Below, piece by piece: positions 1-9,346 of a stretch of DNA of 64,000 nucleotides (position 1 is its first letter; each line of letters starts with the position of its first letter). This DNA is from an uncultured Porticoccus sp. (GTDB lineage Bacteria; Pseudomonadota; Gammaproteobacteria; Pseudomonadales; Porticoccaceae). The position numbers and the translations under genes are program-made. The notes beneath the pieces are model-generated. The model ran no database searches and was not told the origin of the DNA. It was given only the letters and a program-made list of their open reading frames with translations. The DNA lies in NCBI GenBank assembly GCA_947259505.1, contig CAMYLT010000004.1, positions 100,259 to 164,258 of the forward strand, written 5' to 3'.

Positions 1-743
1 CCTTTGATATACCGTGCATCAGCAATGCTCCCTCCATAGTAGGGCAACACTTCATTTCGAAAATGAAAACTGACAACTCCAGCCACATCTCGGCCTTCAT
101 GGCTAATCATTAGTACGCCGCAATCCTTGCCAAAAACTTGCTGTAAAAGAGAAAAATATTTTTTTGAAAAAACTGGTGTTCCTAGATTTCTGACACTCTC
201 GGAGTAAATACGGTAGACACGATCCCAGTGGTCTCCAGGCTCACTCACCAAACCATTTTTAATACCTTTGCGCACCATGGTTCGCTGCTTACTCGGTATC
301 GCTTGCATGTTTATATCAGGATCAGGGGAAATGCTGCGACGAAATGTCGAGTAGAGATTCTTGGTCGGCCAACCCTGACCTGATTCAGCCTGATTGCGTA
401 GCTCAAGTGCATCGACTCCCAACGTTTGAGCTAGACGGCAAGCAGCATCTCTAAGTGCCGCAGCGACTTCCTCATTGTCCGACACGATACCGCCATAAAC
501 ACAAAAAGGGGCTGATACCAGATTATTGCCAAATAACAAACTCTTATTCTGTGCAAGAGGTAAAACTCCCTCTATTTGGCCATTTCTTTCTGCAAATAAA
601 AAAAATGTCTTGTGGCCAAAGGCGTTACTTAACACGGTGCGCCATCCGGCACGATGAAAAAAATTCCCCGACGGGGAGTTCAGAACATATTCATCCCAAC
701 GAACGTAGTCTTTATCAGTAAGCTGTTTTATTGTGAGCGTCAT
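1..743 (-). CDS. FemAB-like XrtA/PEP-CTERM-associated protein (partial, 3' end off window)
   Basis: The reverse strand from the ATG at 743 stays open to the left edge, giving about 247 residues of a GNAT-fold FemAB-like protein. Visible landmarks are an N-terminal segment ending SPSGNFFHRAGWR, then LLFGNNLVSAPFCVYGG, and near the edge VAGVVSFHFRNEVLPYYGG. I recognise these from the FemAB family that accompanies exosortase A loci. FemAB proteins transfer amino acids from aminoacyl-tRNA to peptidoglycan precursors; the substrate of the exosortase-linked branch is unknown. It overlaps the end of the deacetylase gene by 29 bases, so it is the distal gene of that operon. The family call is firm, the function is not. 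Confidence 0.85.
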   Translation of the reverse strand, partial: MTLTIKQLTDKDYVRWDEYVLNSPSGNFFHRAGWRTVLSNAFGHKTFFLFAERNGQIEGVLPLAQNKSLLFGNNLVSAPFCVYGGIVSDNEEVAAALRDAACRLAQTLGVDALELRNQAESGQGWPTKNLYSTFRRSISPDPDINMQAIPSKQRTMVRKGIKNGLVSEPGDHWDRVYRIYSESVRNLGTPVFSKKYFSLLQQVFGKDCGVLMISHEGRDVAGVVSFHFRNEVLPYYGGSIADARYIK

Positions 744-1626
744 GCCGTCCCCATTGGTTTTCCCTCACCCCATTTTTACTGTTTGCCAAAAATATCTCAT
801 CTACCCGCCCCCAGTGGAAATCGTCTGTTAGACGCTCCAATCGGTGATACATTTTCTCTAGATTAAGATAATGACGGAATTTAGCCTTACCACTAGCCCC
901 CTCAACACGGGGCTGCTCAGGATCAATCTCCCAGGGGTGAAAATAGAAGATACAAGGCTCACCATCCTCTTTGTTTACCCGAGATAGAGCCCAGCGGGTA
1001 AAGCGGTATGGGAAAAGGCGGAACCAGCCACCGCCTCCGCAATTAATATTCCTACCGACGATGGGGATAGTTGTAATCGGAATTTCCAGCAACCGGCTCT
1101 CAGCAGCTCGAAAAGCAAATCGGGGAGCATCAGGGATTCCGTACAGGTCATGCTTGATTGGCACGATACTGGAGCTATATTGATAACCAGCATCAGCCAA
1201 GCAATCAAGCGCCCAAAGATTACCACTAGAAATGGAATAACTCGCAGCACGATACCCCAATACAGGGACTCCAGAGATATCCTCAAGCAAGTGCCGAGTA
1301 GCAGTGATATCTGCCTTGAAAGTTTGCCGATCCTGCTGACAAACCCGAACATGCTCCCATCCATGGCTGGCTAATTCATGGCCCTGATCGACAATTCCCC
1401 TTACCATGCTTTTATAGCGTTCGGCAATCCACCCAAGAGTAAAGAAGGTTGCCTTGATATTTTTTCTCTCGAACAGCTCCAGGATTCTTTCTACATTGGC
1501 TTCGACCCGACAGGGAATTACATCCCACTGAGACTTATCCACGCAATTCTCGAATGCAGAAACCTGAAAATAATCTTCCACATCCACCGTCATGGCATTA
1601 CAAACAGAGCGCGTTGACCCAATCAT
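715..1626 (-). CDS. XrtA-system polysaccharide deacetylase (DUF3473 type)
   Basis: This is a carbohydrate esterase 4 (NodB-fold) protein of 303 residues that probably removes acetyl groups from the exopolysaccharide. The N-terminus carries the metal and active-site motif TVDVEDYFQVSAFE, followed by HGWEHVRV (metal histidines) and YRAASYSIS. The C-terminal DUF3473 part has FYFHPWEIDPEQPR. I chose the ATG at 1626 because it overlaps the wecB stop in an ATGA junction; a start seven codons upstream lies inside wecB. It sits between wecB and the FemAB-like gene, the usual XrtA-locus company. Confidence 0.9.
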   Translation of the reverse strand: MIGSTRSVCNAMTVDVEDYFQVSAFENCVDKSQWDVIPCRVEANVERILELFERKNIKATFFTLGWIAERYKSMVRGIVDQGHELASHGWEHVRVCQQDRQTFKADITATRHLLEDISGVPVLGYRAASYSISSGNLWALDCLADAGYQYSSSIVPIKHDLYGIPDAPRFAFRAAESRLLEIPITTIPIVGRNINCGGGGWFRLFPYRFTRWALSRVNKEDGEPCIFYFHPWEIDPEQPRVEGASGKAKFRHYLNLEKMYHRLERLTDDFHWGRVDEIFLANSKNGVRENQWGRHDAHNKTAY

Positions 1627-2771
1627 TGCTCTCGACTCTGAAACCAAACTCGGATGGTTTCGACAATTCGTTCAGCAGCACAGCCATCCCAAAGATCAGG
1701 TACGCGGCCCGACTTTCCACCGGTTGCCATTATATTCCTAACACATTGACGTATCTTCTTTGGATCAGTGCCCACAATTGTATTGGTACCTTGATCCACG
1801 GTAATTGGTCTCTCGGTATTTTCGCGCAATGTGATACATGGTACTCCTAAGGCGGTTGTTTCTTCCTGAATACCACCCGAATCTGTTAGTACCAATCTAG
1901 CTTCTTTCATCATGCCGAGCATTTCCAGATAGCTTAGAGGTGAGACCATTTGAAAAGCAGTGCCGTCAAGCAACGAGTCCAACCCTGTTTCAAGTATTCG
2001 CTGACGCGTTCTCGGATGAACAGGAAAAATCAGTGGAATATCCGTACTTATTTCTGCTAATACACGCAAGAGTTTTTCTAAAACTTTTTGGTGATCAACA
2101 TTGGCTGGGCGGTGCAACGTTACCAAGCCATACCCTCTGGAAAAATCGATACCGAACTTGCTCTCCACATGAGCACTAATTGTTGTGGCTGCGGGAACTG
2201 CATCAGATAAATTAAACCGGAGAGTGTCAATCATGACATTACCAACGAAATGGATACACCCATCATCGATACCCTCCTTCTTGAGATTGGAAGCAGCTGA
2301 ATACTCTGTGGTAAACAACAAATCAGAGATCTGATCTGTTAGAACACGATTGATCTCCTCCGGCATTGAGCGATCACCACTACGCAAGCCCGCCTCGACA
2401 TGAATGACCGGAATTCCTTTTTTGACTGCCACGAGAGCACAAGCTATCGTGGAATTAACATCCCCTACCACTAATATGGCATCAGGCTGATAATCATCAA
2501 GTACCGGCTCAAAACGCCTCATGATTTCTGCAGTTTGAACCGCATGAGAGCCAGAACCAACGCCTAGGTCTACATCAGGTTCCGGGATGTTTAATTGATC
2601 AAAAAAGGAGGCTTTCATAGCAACATCGTAATGTTGCCCTGTGTGGAGCAATTTACCCGAAAGACCCGATTTACCATGGTTTAAAGCCCGCATAATCGGG
2701 GCTATTTTCATGAAATTTGGCCGAGCTCCTACAACACAGAGAATCTCCGCTGACTTGGGTAACCTAGCCAT
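1623..2771 (-). CDS. wecB: Non-hydrolysing UDP-N-acetylglucosamine 2-epimerase
   Basis: WecB interconverts UDP-GlcNAc and UDP-ManNAc in the cytoplasm, supplying ManNAc-type sugars for surface polysaccharide. Family landmarks in order: VVGARPNFMKIAPIMRAL, HTGQHYD, GDVNSTIACALVA, HVEAGLRSGDRSMPEEINR, TLHRPANVD and TDSGGIQEETTALGVP. The protein is about 382 residues, normal for the family. The ATG at 2771 and an in-frame TTG at 2777 are both possible starts behind a weak AGGG. It lies in the minus-strand XrtA operon, coupled by a 4-base overlap to the deacetylase. Confidence 0.94.
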   Translation of the reverse strand: MARLPKSAEILCVVGARPNFMKIAPIMRALNHGKSGLSGKLLHTGQHYDVAMKASFFDQLNIPEPDVDLGVGSGSHAVQTAEIMRRFEPVLDDYQPDAILVVGDVNSTIACALVAVKKGIPVIHVEAGLRSGDRSMPEEINRVLTDQISDLLFTTEYSAASNLKKEGIDDGCIHFVGNVMIDTLRFNLSDAVPAATTISAHVESKFGIDFSRGYGLVTLHRPANVDHQKVLEKLLRVLAEISTDIPLIFPVHPRTRQRILETGLDSLLDGTAFQMVSPLSYLEMLGMMKEARLVLTDSGGIQEETTALGVPCITLRENTERPITVDQGTNTIVGTDPKKIRQCVRNIMATGGKSGRVPDLWDGCAAERIVETIRVWFQSREQ

Positions 2772-2783
2772 AAACAATATGCC

Positions 2784-4244
2784 CTAAAAGTCGATGGATA
2801 GGTTCACACTCACCCGATTTTCTTTGTAATTATCGCTGGGAAGCTCCGAATCACGATCTGAGAAACTATAAGCCAGCCCCACTGAAGTTTTTGGGGTCAG
2901 CTGTCGATCAAGGCTCAAATAAAATCTAGAGGTGTCAGCCTGATCTCCAGCAGTACTTTCCCTCTCATCCCAGGTTATACGAGATGTCGCAGAAAGCTTC
3001 GACGACAGGTCTCGACTCAACCTGATCCCGGTTGTAGTAAAAGTTTGATCGCCATCAACATCTTCACGAATCTGTTTTGACTCCTTAAAGAAGAGCGTCA
3101 AGCTGGTGCGGCGGCCTTTCAATGTCCACGAGCTATCAAACAGCTCATTGGTAAAAATTCCTTGATCCCTAAAGGTAACATTGTCGGTTAAAAAAAGAGG
3201 CTCGCCTGTTATGGGATCAACCAAATCACCAAACACGTCTTGATTAGCAAAAAAATCGGCGTTACGTCGTTCAGAACGAGTATCTGTTAATGTACGAGAA
3301 TAGCTCACAGAAACCACAGAATGCCTAACTTGATAAGTTAACTTTAACCTGGGTGTCGTACTGTAAAAATGCTGTCCGTAGCCTAAATCAACAGATGCAC
3401 GCTTGTTGGGAGTCCACAAAACACCCACATCCCAGAACTGGTCATCCGTGTCTTCGTTATTATAGGTTTGGTAATCGTTCCACTCTTGCCCAAGCGTACC
3501 GCTTAGCTGCCATTTTCGATCAAACCGATACCCAACTTTAATACTGCTTGAATAACGCTCACTGTCTGCATTCTGATTGAGATACCCGCCGCCATCAAAC
3601 TTGGTTTTTTTATAGTCACTAGTCAAGCCCCAGTTGATGCGACCGAACTCTGGGCCGCTGTTCAACGTGAGGACTACCGAATTTTGGGTGCTATCGGATA
3701 ATTCATCACTCTTGTTTATCTGATCATCAAAGGTGTAACGCAATTTGAGATCGGCAAATTGGGCAAAGCGATGAACAACAAAAGGACTCACACTATAGTC
3801 GTACGTCGTGGTAGTGTTTTCGGTTTTATTTAGGGAGCTGTTACCCGCAGCACCAAAGGGGTCTATCTGAGACTGATTTGAGTAGATATCTCCTTCTAAA
3901 AAGAAGAAATCTTCAAGCAACTCAACACTACCATCACCACGAATTCTGGGGTTCAATGCATCCGCACCTCCACCCAAATCATTGAACTCGAACGCAGCCC
4001 TCATGGACATATTGGCACGTCGCCCTTTACCTTCAACATCAAAACCAGGTCTTATTACACTGATAAAATCACTGTCTTCACCACTTTCTTGTAGTTTTAT
4101 ATTATCTGTGTAGATCTCACTAAAAACGACATTACTCTTGGCTTTCCACTCCCCAGCATTACCCGATGAAGCATAGAGCGCCAACAACACAACAACTACC
4201 GCCTTGCCACTACGCTGGGAAAACATCCATAAAAAAGCACCCAT
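2784..4244 (-). CDS. XrtA/PEP-CTERM-associated outer-membrane beta-barrel protein (TIGR03016-like)
   Basis: This protein of 486 residues starts with a signal peptide (MGAFLWMFSQRSGK, a hydrophobic run, then ASSGNAG). The rest is alternating polar/hydrophobic strands rich in Tyr, Asp and Ser (for example YTFDDQINKSDELSD, WGLTSDYKKTKFDGGGY), and it ends in Phe (VNLSIDF), the usual last residue of outer-membrane barrels. It resembles the outer-membrane protein found in XrtA exopolysaccharide loci, possibly the secretion porin. I start it at the ATG at 4244, one base after the kinase stop; the 22 upstream codons would only read through the kinase's Tyr-Gly repeat in another frame. Confidence 0.85.
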   Translation of the reverse strand: MGAFLWMFSQRSGKAVVVVLLALYASSGNAGEWKAKSNVVFSEIYTDNIKLQESGEDSDFISVIRPGFDVEGKGRRANMSMRAAFEFNDLGGGADALNPRIRGDGSVELLEDFFFLEGDIYSNQSQIDPFGAAGNSSLNKTENTTTTYDYSVSPFVVHRFAQFADLKLRYTFDDQINKSDELSDSTQNSVVLTLNSGPEFGRINWGLTSDYKKTKFDGGGYLNQNADSERYSSSIKVGYRFDRKWQLSGTLGQEWNDYQTYNNEDTDDQFWDVGVLWTPNKRASVDLGYGQHFYSTTPRLKLTYQVRHSVVSVSYSRTLTDTRSERRNADFFANQDVFGDLVDPITGEPLFLTDNVTFRDQGIFTNELFDSSWTLKGRRTSLTLFFKESKQIREDVDGDQTFTTTGIRLSRDLSSKLSATSRITWDERESTAGDQADTSRFYLSLDRQLTPKTSVGLAYSFSDRDSELPSDNYKENRVSVNLSIDF

Positions 4245-4245
4245 T

Positions 4246-5190
4246 CTAGACACCACCCGCTCGGGTTCTATCTGAGCCGTAACCATAACCATAACCATAA
4301 CCGTACCCATGGGTATATTGATCCCATGGATATTTTCTGGCCTTATTCAACACCAGCCCGATGATCTTGTCGTCACTAATCTGAGAAACAGCTTGCTTAA
4401 CCATCTCAGGTGCTGTCTTCTCCGCCTCAACAACAAACATTACCTGCCCCATGAAACCGGCCAAGACACCCGCCTCACTTGTTTGCAAAAAAGGAGGAGA
4501 ATCGAAAATAATGACCCGATCAGAATAACGTAATGACAGCTCCGCCATGAGGAGATGCATACGCTCACTAGCAAGCAACTCTGTAGAACGCTCATGGGGA
4601 ATACCTGCCGGAATAATTCGCACGTTAGGCAAATTGGTTCTCAGCAAAACGTCCTCGACACCCAGATCATCTCGTTCCAGCAAATCAACCAGTCCTAGCT
4701 TGTTATCAGGGATTCCTAGCAACCTACCTGCGCTTGATTTAGCAATGTCTGCATCGACAAACAGTACTGTCTTGTTTTTTTCCAGGGAGATACTCAACAT
4801 GAGATTGATAGCGGAGAACGTCTTTCCCTCGCCCTCAAATGAGCTGGTTACCATTATCAAATTGGCATTCTCTGCCTCATCCGCAACATTGCCATCAATA
4901 TTTTTCAACAAAGGTCGTTTGATCGCTCGATATTCTTCCGCAATACTGCTGCGGGGCTTTTCCGGCGAAACAAAGCCCATTTCATCCAGCCGGGAAAAGG
5001 GCAAAATTATATCTGGCGGCAAGTCACAGGCCGCCTCTCTCGGCAAACCTGCAGAATAGCCTAGAGGCGGCCCTTTGCGAGAAGACACCGAGCCCGATAC
5101 ACTTATCGCAGATGTTTCAGGTACTGAAGACTTACCCTCTGCAGGCTCTTTTACCGCCAGTTTTTCTACAGCTTTTTCTATCGTGCTCAT
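4246..5190 (-). CDS. XrtA-associated tyrosine-protein autokinase (BY-kinase)
   Basis: A cytoplasmic bacterial tyrosine kinase of 314 residues, partner of the chain-length protein encoded just upstream. Walker A is VTSSFEGEGKTFSAINL, Walker A' is VLFVDADIAKSS and Walker B is VIIFDSPPFLQ. The C-terminus is a tyrosine cluster built of five Gly-Tyr pairs after PWDQYTH; such clusters are the autophosphorylation sites that control BY-kinase oligomerisation and chain length. The start at 5190 (MSTIEKAVEKL) matches the family; seven extra codons upstream are unlikely. The Gly-Tyr run is encoded by a near-perfect hexanucleotide repeat (see repeat entry). Confidence 0.92.
   Translation of the reverse strand: MSTIEKAVEKLAVKEPAEGKSSVPETSAISVSGSVSSRKGPPLGYSAGLPREAACDLPPDIILPFSRLDEMGFVSPEKPRSSIAEEYRAIKRPLLKNIDGNVADEAENANLIMVTSSFEGEGKTFSAINLMLSISLEKNKTVLFVDADIAKSSAGRLLGIPDNKLGLVDLLERDDLGVEDVLLRTNLPNVRIIPAGIPHERSTELLASERMHLLMAELSLRYSDRVIIFDSPPFLQTSEAGVLAGFMGQVMFVVEAEKTAPEMVKQAVSQISDDKIIGLVLNKARKYPWDQYTHGYGYGYGYGYGSDRTRAGGV
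4279..4308 (-). repeat. In-frame hexanucleotide repeat encoding Gly-Tyr units
   Basis: On the coding strand the unit GGTTAT is repeated three times exactly and flanked by one-base variants (GGTAC- and GGTTAC-type units). Together they encode five Gly-Tyr dipeptides at the C-terminus of the tyrosine kinase. Gain or loss of a six-base unit would keep the frame and change the number of tyrosines by one. Whether it varies in nature is not known from this sequence. Confidence 0.85.
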
Positions 5191-5248
5191 AGTGAGCCAC
5201 ATATGAGACAAAGCCCATCCACTAACAACCCAAATACACCTGATGCAA

Positions 5249-6787
5249 TCATACCAACCCCCATTGCTGGGTTAGGTTAACCCCTGCATAAGCAGCAAGG
5301 AGAAAGAAAAACAATCCTAAAAACTGCAATCTGTTGATCAAAGTCGCTCGTCGCTGTACCGGAGTGGGGATATACATGACACAACCCAAAACCGGCAAGC
5401 CCGTAATGCCACCAAGGCGACGGCGATCTGATACAACCGGTTTAAGCAAGGAAAGCAGAAGCGATATACCAACACCGATCATCAATGAAGCAGCAAGCAC
5501 GCCAGAGTTGAGGAGCAATTTATTTGGCTTGTTTGGACGAAGGGGAACAAACGGAGGATCAACCACCTTGAACACCAGGTCATTCGCCTGTTGCTCTACA
5601 TCTTCAGATATATAGGCAGACTCCCGGCGCTCAAGTAGCTCGGTATGCTGCTGTGAGACCACCTCGTAGTCACGATTAAGTTGCACCAATTCAGCCTCTA
5701 TGACCGGAATTTTATCCACCATATTATCAAGCTCATCTGCACGGCGTTGGTATTCCGTTACCCTCACTCGCAACTCGGCAACATTTGCCTCCGACTCTGC
5801 AAGCATTGCGCGCATCTGCTGATAGACCGGGCTGGCATTCAACCCAGACAAATCGGACGTATCACCTGACATAGCCTCTTCAATTGCCGCCTTCCTCTCT
5901 TGATCCAGCTCCGCAATAAGGTTTTTTATTTGCACAACCTCAGGGTGACGATCAGTATACTTCGAGAGCAATTCATCCATTTTTGCTTTAAGGGAATTAA
6001 TTCTACCGTCAATGGCCGACTCTCCTTGGGGGCCACCACTAGCCAGGAAAACTGGCTGCTCTCCAGATAACTGACGCTTCAACTCATCTCGCCGATTCTG
6101 CATTTCTCTAAGCTGCAGGCTAGCCTCACTCAATTGCTGCTTAGCTGCAACCAGTCGCTGATAATAGCCCCCCCCCTCACCAGGCAGAACGCCTGCATGC
6201 TTCTGCTTGAAACTGGCCAGTGCGGCTTCAGCCTCGGTCAAGCGCCTTTCATACTCAGCAATCTGTTTATCGAGAAAAGTCTGGGCACTACTGGAATCCC
6301 CTCTTTTTTCACCAACAGCACTTTCAACAAATACCGTTATAAGCGCCTGCACAACCTTTTTGGCAAGTTCACGATCCTTGTGATAGAAGGAGACCGAATA
6401 CAAAGAAGAGTTACGCCTATCCCCAGACAAATTGATAGCCTTCCTTAGGCTTGATGAAAGGGCCTCCTTTTGAGCCTCTGTCTGCGCACGTAAATCCATA
6501 TCAGTCATTCGCATCAGCTTTTCTAGGTTGGGCCTACTCAGCAACGTCCTACTGAGCAGCTCCACTCGCTGATTAATATCAGGCTGAATGGCCAACCCTC
6601 TCAAAAGAGGACGCAAGATACTATTGGTATCGACATGTATACGAGCAGTCGCCACAAACTGATCAGGCACCTGTGAAGCCCAAAACCAACCACAGATAGC
6701 AACCAACCAAGCAACTACCAAGCCGGCCCATCTGAAGCGCCACATACCAGAAAGGTAGCCAAAAAGGTGAGCCAGCATCTCTTGCAT
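5249..6787 (-). CDS. XrtA-system polysaccharide chain-length determinant (Wzz/GNVR family)
   Basis: An inner-membrane polysaccharide co-polymerase of 512 residues. There is an N-terminal membrane segment (FRWAGLVVAWLVAICGWFW), a Wzz domain (VPDQFVATARIHVDTNSIL), a long charged periplasmic coiled-coil region (FLDKQIAEYERRLTEAEAAL through DELDNMVDKIPVIEAEL), a proline-rich segment FVPLRPNKPNK and a C-terminal membrane helix. The length and layout match the chain-length family of exosortase-A loci. It lacks its own kinase domain, which is supplied by the separate gene immediately downstream. It sets the length of the exported glycan together with that kinase. Confidence 0.92.
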   Translation of the reverse strand: MQEMLAHLFGYLSGMWRFRWAGLVVAWLVAICGWFWASQVPDQFVATARIHVDTNSILRPLLRGLAIQPDINQRVELLSRTLLSRPNLEKLMRMTDMDLRAQTEAQKEALSSSLRKAINLSGDRRNSSLYSVSFYHKDRELAKKVVQALITVFVESAVGEKRGDSSSAQTFLDKQIAEYERRLTEAEAALASFKQKHAGVLPGEGGGYYQRLVAAKQQLSEASLQLREMQNRRDELKRQLSGEQPVFLASGGPQGESAIDGRINSLKAKMDELLSKYTDRHPEVVQIKNLIAELDQERKAAIEEAMSGDTSDLSGLNASPVYQQMRAMLAESEANVAELRVRVTEYQRRADELDNMVDKIPVIEAELVQLNRDYEVVSQQHTELLERRESAYISEDVEQQANDLVFKVVDPPFVPLRPNKPNKLLLNSGVLAASLMIGVGISLLLSLLKPVVSDRRRLGGITGLPVLGCVMYIPTPVQRRATLINRLQFLGLFFFLLAAYAGVNLTQQWGLV

Positions 6788-6831
6788 AGTCGATTCGTCC
6801 TTAAATACAAGTTAAGAATAGATTGATCGAC

Positions 6832-7473
6832 TTAAAACCAAGCTTCCGGAATGATGATGATATCGCCAGGGAATAAAGCAATATTCGCAGATATCTGGCC
6901 GTCTTTAAGCAAGTCCTCCAGTCTCAAACCGTAAGTGTTTTGGTCTCCACCAAAGTTGCGCACTAACACAGCCTTGTTACCATCGGCAAATTCCGTCAAA
7001 CCACCCACCTCAACCATCAAATCAAGCAAGGTCATGTGTTTCCTGTAAGGGATATTGGTCGCCTCGGCAGCCTCACCAACCACCCTCACCTGCTGAGTAG
7101 GAACACCTTGGAAATCATCGACAATCACACTAACAACTGCGCTCTTTACATATTCCGAATAGGCAGCCTCAATATCACGAGCAAGCTCAGAAGGCGTCTT
7201 GCCGCTAGCCTCAATATTCTCGACAAGCCTCGTGCTAATTTTACCGTCAGGACGAACTTTGACACCGTCAATAGTTAACTCTTCATTACCCCAGACGAAC
7301 ACCTCCATGCTGTCCCCTGGCCCAATAACGTAGGTATAATCAACCTGCATATTGCGCTGATCCTCAGGAACCTGAGGAGGGGCTGACGAAGCACAACCAG
7401 AAAGGACCAAAACAGCCACGCCAGCAGTAATTGCGCAACAACTTTTAGAAAACACAGAAATAAAACCAGACAC
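6832..7473 (-). CDS. XrtA-system polysaccharide export lipoprotein (Wza-like)
   Basis: An outer-membrane export protein of 213 residues. The N-terminus has a signal peptide with lipobox (VLVLSGCASS), followed by the Poly_export/SBB domain (YVIGPGDSMEVFVWGNEEL, VRPDGKISTRLVENIEASG) and an SLBB-type segment (VRVVGEAAEATNIPYRKHMTLLDLMVEVGG), ending GDIIIIPEAWF. It is shorter than Wza, as is normal for the XrtA branch. It is the first gene of the minus-strand operon; a purine-rich GGGAGGAG lies 7 to 8 bases before the ATG. Confidence 0.92.
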   Translation of the reverse strand: MSGFISVFSKSCCAITAGVAVLVLSGCASSAPPQVPEDQRNMQVDYTYVIGPGDSMEVFVWGNEELTIDGVKVRPDGKISTRLVENIEASGKTPSELARDIEAAYSEYVKSAVVSVIVDDFQGVPTQQVRVVGEAAEATNIPYRKHMTLLDLMVEVGGLTEFADGNKAVLVRNFGGDQNTYGLRLEDLLKDGQISANIALFPGDIIIIPEAWF

Positions 7474-7911
7474 GATTCAGCTCCTCCCTTGAGTGCTTCG
7501 AGTACAAATCGTCGGCGAGTGTAACACGCGCCCAAAACCATTGACCAGCAGCCGAAAAACACGAAATCAGCCCCAAACCAACGTCGATTCTAGCAGTATT
7601 ACCTCTATTTTTTACGCCGCTCACTCCCAAAGATTGCCCGCTTATTCCAAAGAAGGACAAAACGACCTCTCTGAAAAACATTTTTACTGGTATGATGCCT
7701 CAGAAATGATTGCGTCTAGTTAGGAGCAAAATATAAACCGCACTTCGGAGTTCTAGAGTCCCCCAGCACAACGCGATCCCAAGCCGGTTGAAAATAAATA
7801 ATATTTAGCTGCACCAACATCCGAAGACCTCCCAAAAAGGCACCTAAAGGACACCTGCATACCAGCAGGCTCAGATGGCAACCACGCAACGGAAAAGGTT
7901 GAATTCAGAAA
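7474..7911. promoter_or_regulatory. Divergent intergenic region between the export operon and the sugar-transferase gene
   Basis: This stretch of 438 bases has no convincing gene; the short frames in it lack a ribosome-binding site or family features. For the minus-strand operon, an extended -10 (TGC then TAGAAT) lies on the reverse strand at 7587-7595. For the plus-strand gene, an extended -10 (TGG then TATGAT) lies at 7688-7696. Neither has a good -35. A small inverted repeat (CCTGC/GCAGG, 7854-7869) lies close to the sugar-transferase start. The leaders are long (over 100 and about 210 bases), so post-initiation control is possible. Confidence 0.4.
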
Positions 7912-9321
7912 ATGACTAAAACAGATTTCCGAGACCTCTCCACCGGTTACAAGATATTGGTAATAGTCGAACTCTGCCTTTATATAGGCGCTATGTTCCT
8001 TTCGCTCTTCGCCAATGAAAAGCTCGGATGGCCAGCACAAGAACCGATGCCCGCTAACATTAGGGCCATTTACGCCATTATCTTTTCTCTCCTAATCTTG
8101 CTGACATCGTTATCCTTGGGCCTTTACAACCCCAGAATGCGCGAAAATTACCGCAGCATTTTCCGCAGACTGGTAATTGCCATCGTCATGGGGTCAGCAG
8201 AATTTATCCTTCTTATGCTGATAGCCATCAACACGCAGCCATTCACCACAGAAGTCATGATGACTGCCGCCTTGATTGGGCTCATCCTGACCAGCCTGGT
8301 CCGGTTCACCATCATGCAACTTGACCTTCTCGGCTTTAACAAGGCACATGTGCTCGTACTTGGCTCTGGAGAAAGAGCCTCTATCATTGAACGCAGAATG
8401 CGCCGAAAAGTTGATCGACACGGCTTCACCCTCAAAGGGTTTGTCGTTATGTCAGGAGATTCCAGCGAGGGTATAAAAAGAGAAAAACGCATCTCAATAG
8501 AAAATGGTGCACTTCTATCTTATGTACTGGAAAACAACATCGATGAGATAGTTGTAGCCTGCGATGAAAGACGAAACAACCTCCCGGTTGACGAGCTTTT
8601 TGCCTGCAAAATACGCGGCATTAACATTATCGATATTCTCGACTTTATTGAGAGAGAAACGGGGCAGATTGCTGTAAACCTCATTTATCCCAGCTGGGTA
8701 ATCTACTCAAATGGATTCGCATCAATCCACTACCTTCGCAATGCTCTAGACTGGCTGTTCAATGCGGCAATGGCGGTAACCATGATGTTATTTTTGTGGC
8801 CAATCATGCTAATAACCGCGCTCATCATCAAAATAGAAGATGGCATTAATGCGCCAATTTTCTATTACCAGGAAAGAGTAGGGCTTGATGGCAGAATTTT
8901 CAGCATCGTCAAATTCCGCAGCATGCGCACCGACGCAGAGACTAATGGCGCAGTATGGGCATCTTTAAACGACAAGCGAACAACACGAATCGGTAACTTT
9001 ATACGCAAGTACCGGATTGACGAATTACCTCAAATCTACAATGTATTGAAAGGTGAGATGGGCTTTGTAGGGCCCAGACCAGAAAGACCGGAATTCGTGC
9101 AAGACCTAATTAGGGCAATACCTTATTACAACGAGCGACATAACGTAAAACCTGGACTCACCGGCTGGGCGCAATTAAAATATCCTTACGGTGCGACTGA
9201 AGAGGATTCCCTGGAAAAACTCAAATACGACCTGTATTACATAAAGCATCGCAGCTTTCTACTTGACCTAAACATCCTCATTCGTACAGTCGAAGTTGTT
9301 TTGTTCGGCAAAGGACGCTAA
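7912..9321 (+). CDS. XrtA-system undecaprenyl-phosphate sugar phosphotransferase (EpsB/WcaJ type)
   Basis: The initiating glycosyltransferase of exopolysaccharide assembly: it transfers a sugar-1-phosphate from a UDP-sugar onto undecaprenyl phosphate at the inner membrane. The 469 residues hold four N-terminal membrane helices, a Rossmann-like CoA-binding middle part (KAHVLVLGSGERASIIE), a fifth helix (AAMAVTMMLFLWPIMLITAL) and the C-terminal bacterial sugar transferase domain. That domain shows YYQERVGLDGRIFSIVKFRSM, GPRPERPEF and KPGLTGWAQLKYPYG. It is divergent from the export operon. The length and motifs match the PEP-CTERM-associated family. Confidence 0.92.
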   Translation: MTKTDFRDLSTGYKILVIVELCLYIGAMFLSLFANEKLGWPAQEPMPANIRAIYAIIFSLLILLTSLSLGLYNPRMRENYRSIFRRLVIAIVMGSAEFILLMLIAINTQPFTTEVMMTAALIGLILTSLVRFTIMQLDLLGFNKAHVLVLGSGERASIIERRMRRKVDRHGFTLKGFVVMSGDSSEGIKREKRISIENGALLSYVLENNIDEIVVACDERRNNLPVDELFACKIRGINIIDILDFIERETGQIAVNLIYPSWVIYSNGFASIHYLRNALDWLFNAAMAVTMMLFLWPIMLITALIIKIEDGINAPIFYYQERVGLDGRIFSIVKFRSMRTDAETNGAVWASLNDKRTTRIGNFIRKYRIDELPQIYNVLKGEMGFVGPRPERPEFVQDLIRAIPYYNERHNVKPGLTGWAQLKYPYGATEEDSLEKLKYDLYYIKHRSFLLDLNILIRTVEVVLFGKGR

Positions 9322-9346
9322 CTTGGTACTTTACGAACAAAGTCTG

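Noticed and set aside
7275..7681. Minus-strand frames upstream of the export lipoprotein gene
   Set aside because: They overlap the signal peptide of the real gene or lie in the promoter region and resemble no family.
7726..7740. Possible sigma-54 site on the minus strand before the export operon
   Set aside because: GG and GC have the right spacing and TTGC is present, but the rest of the -24 element does not match, and the site is over 200 bases from the gene.
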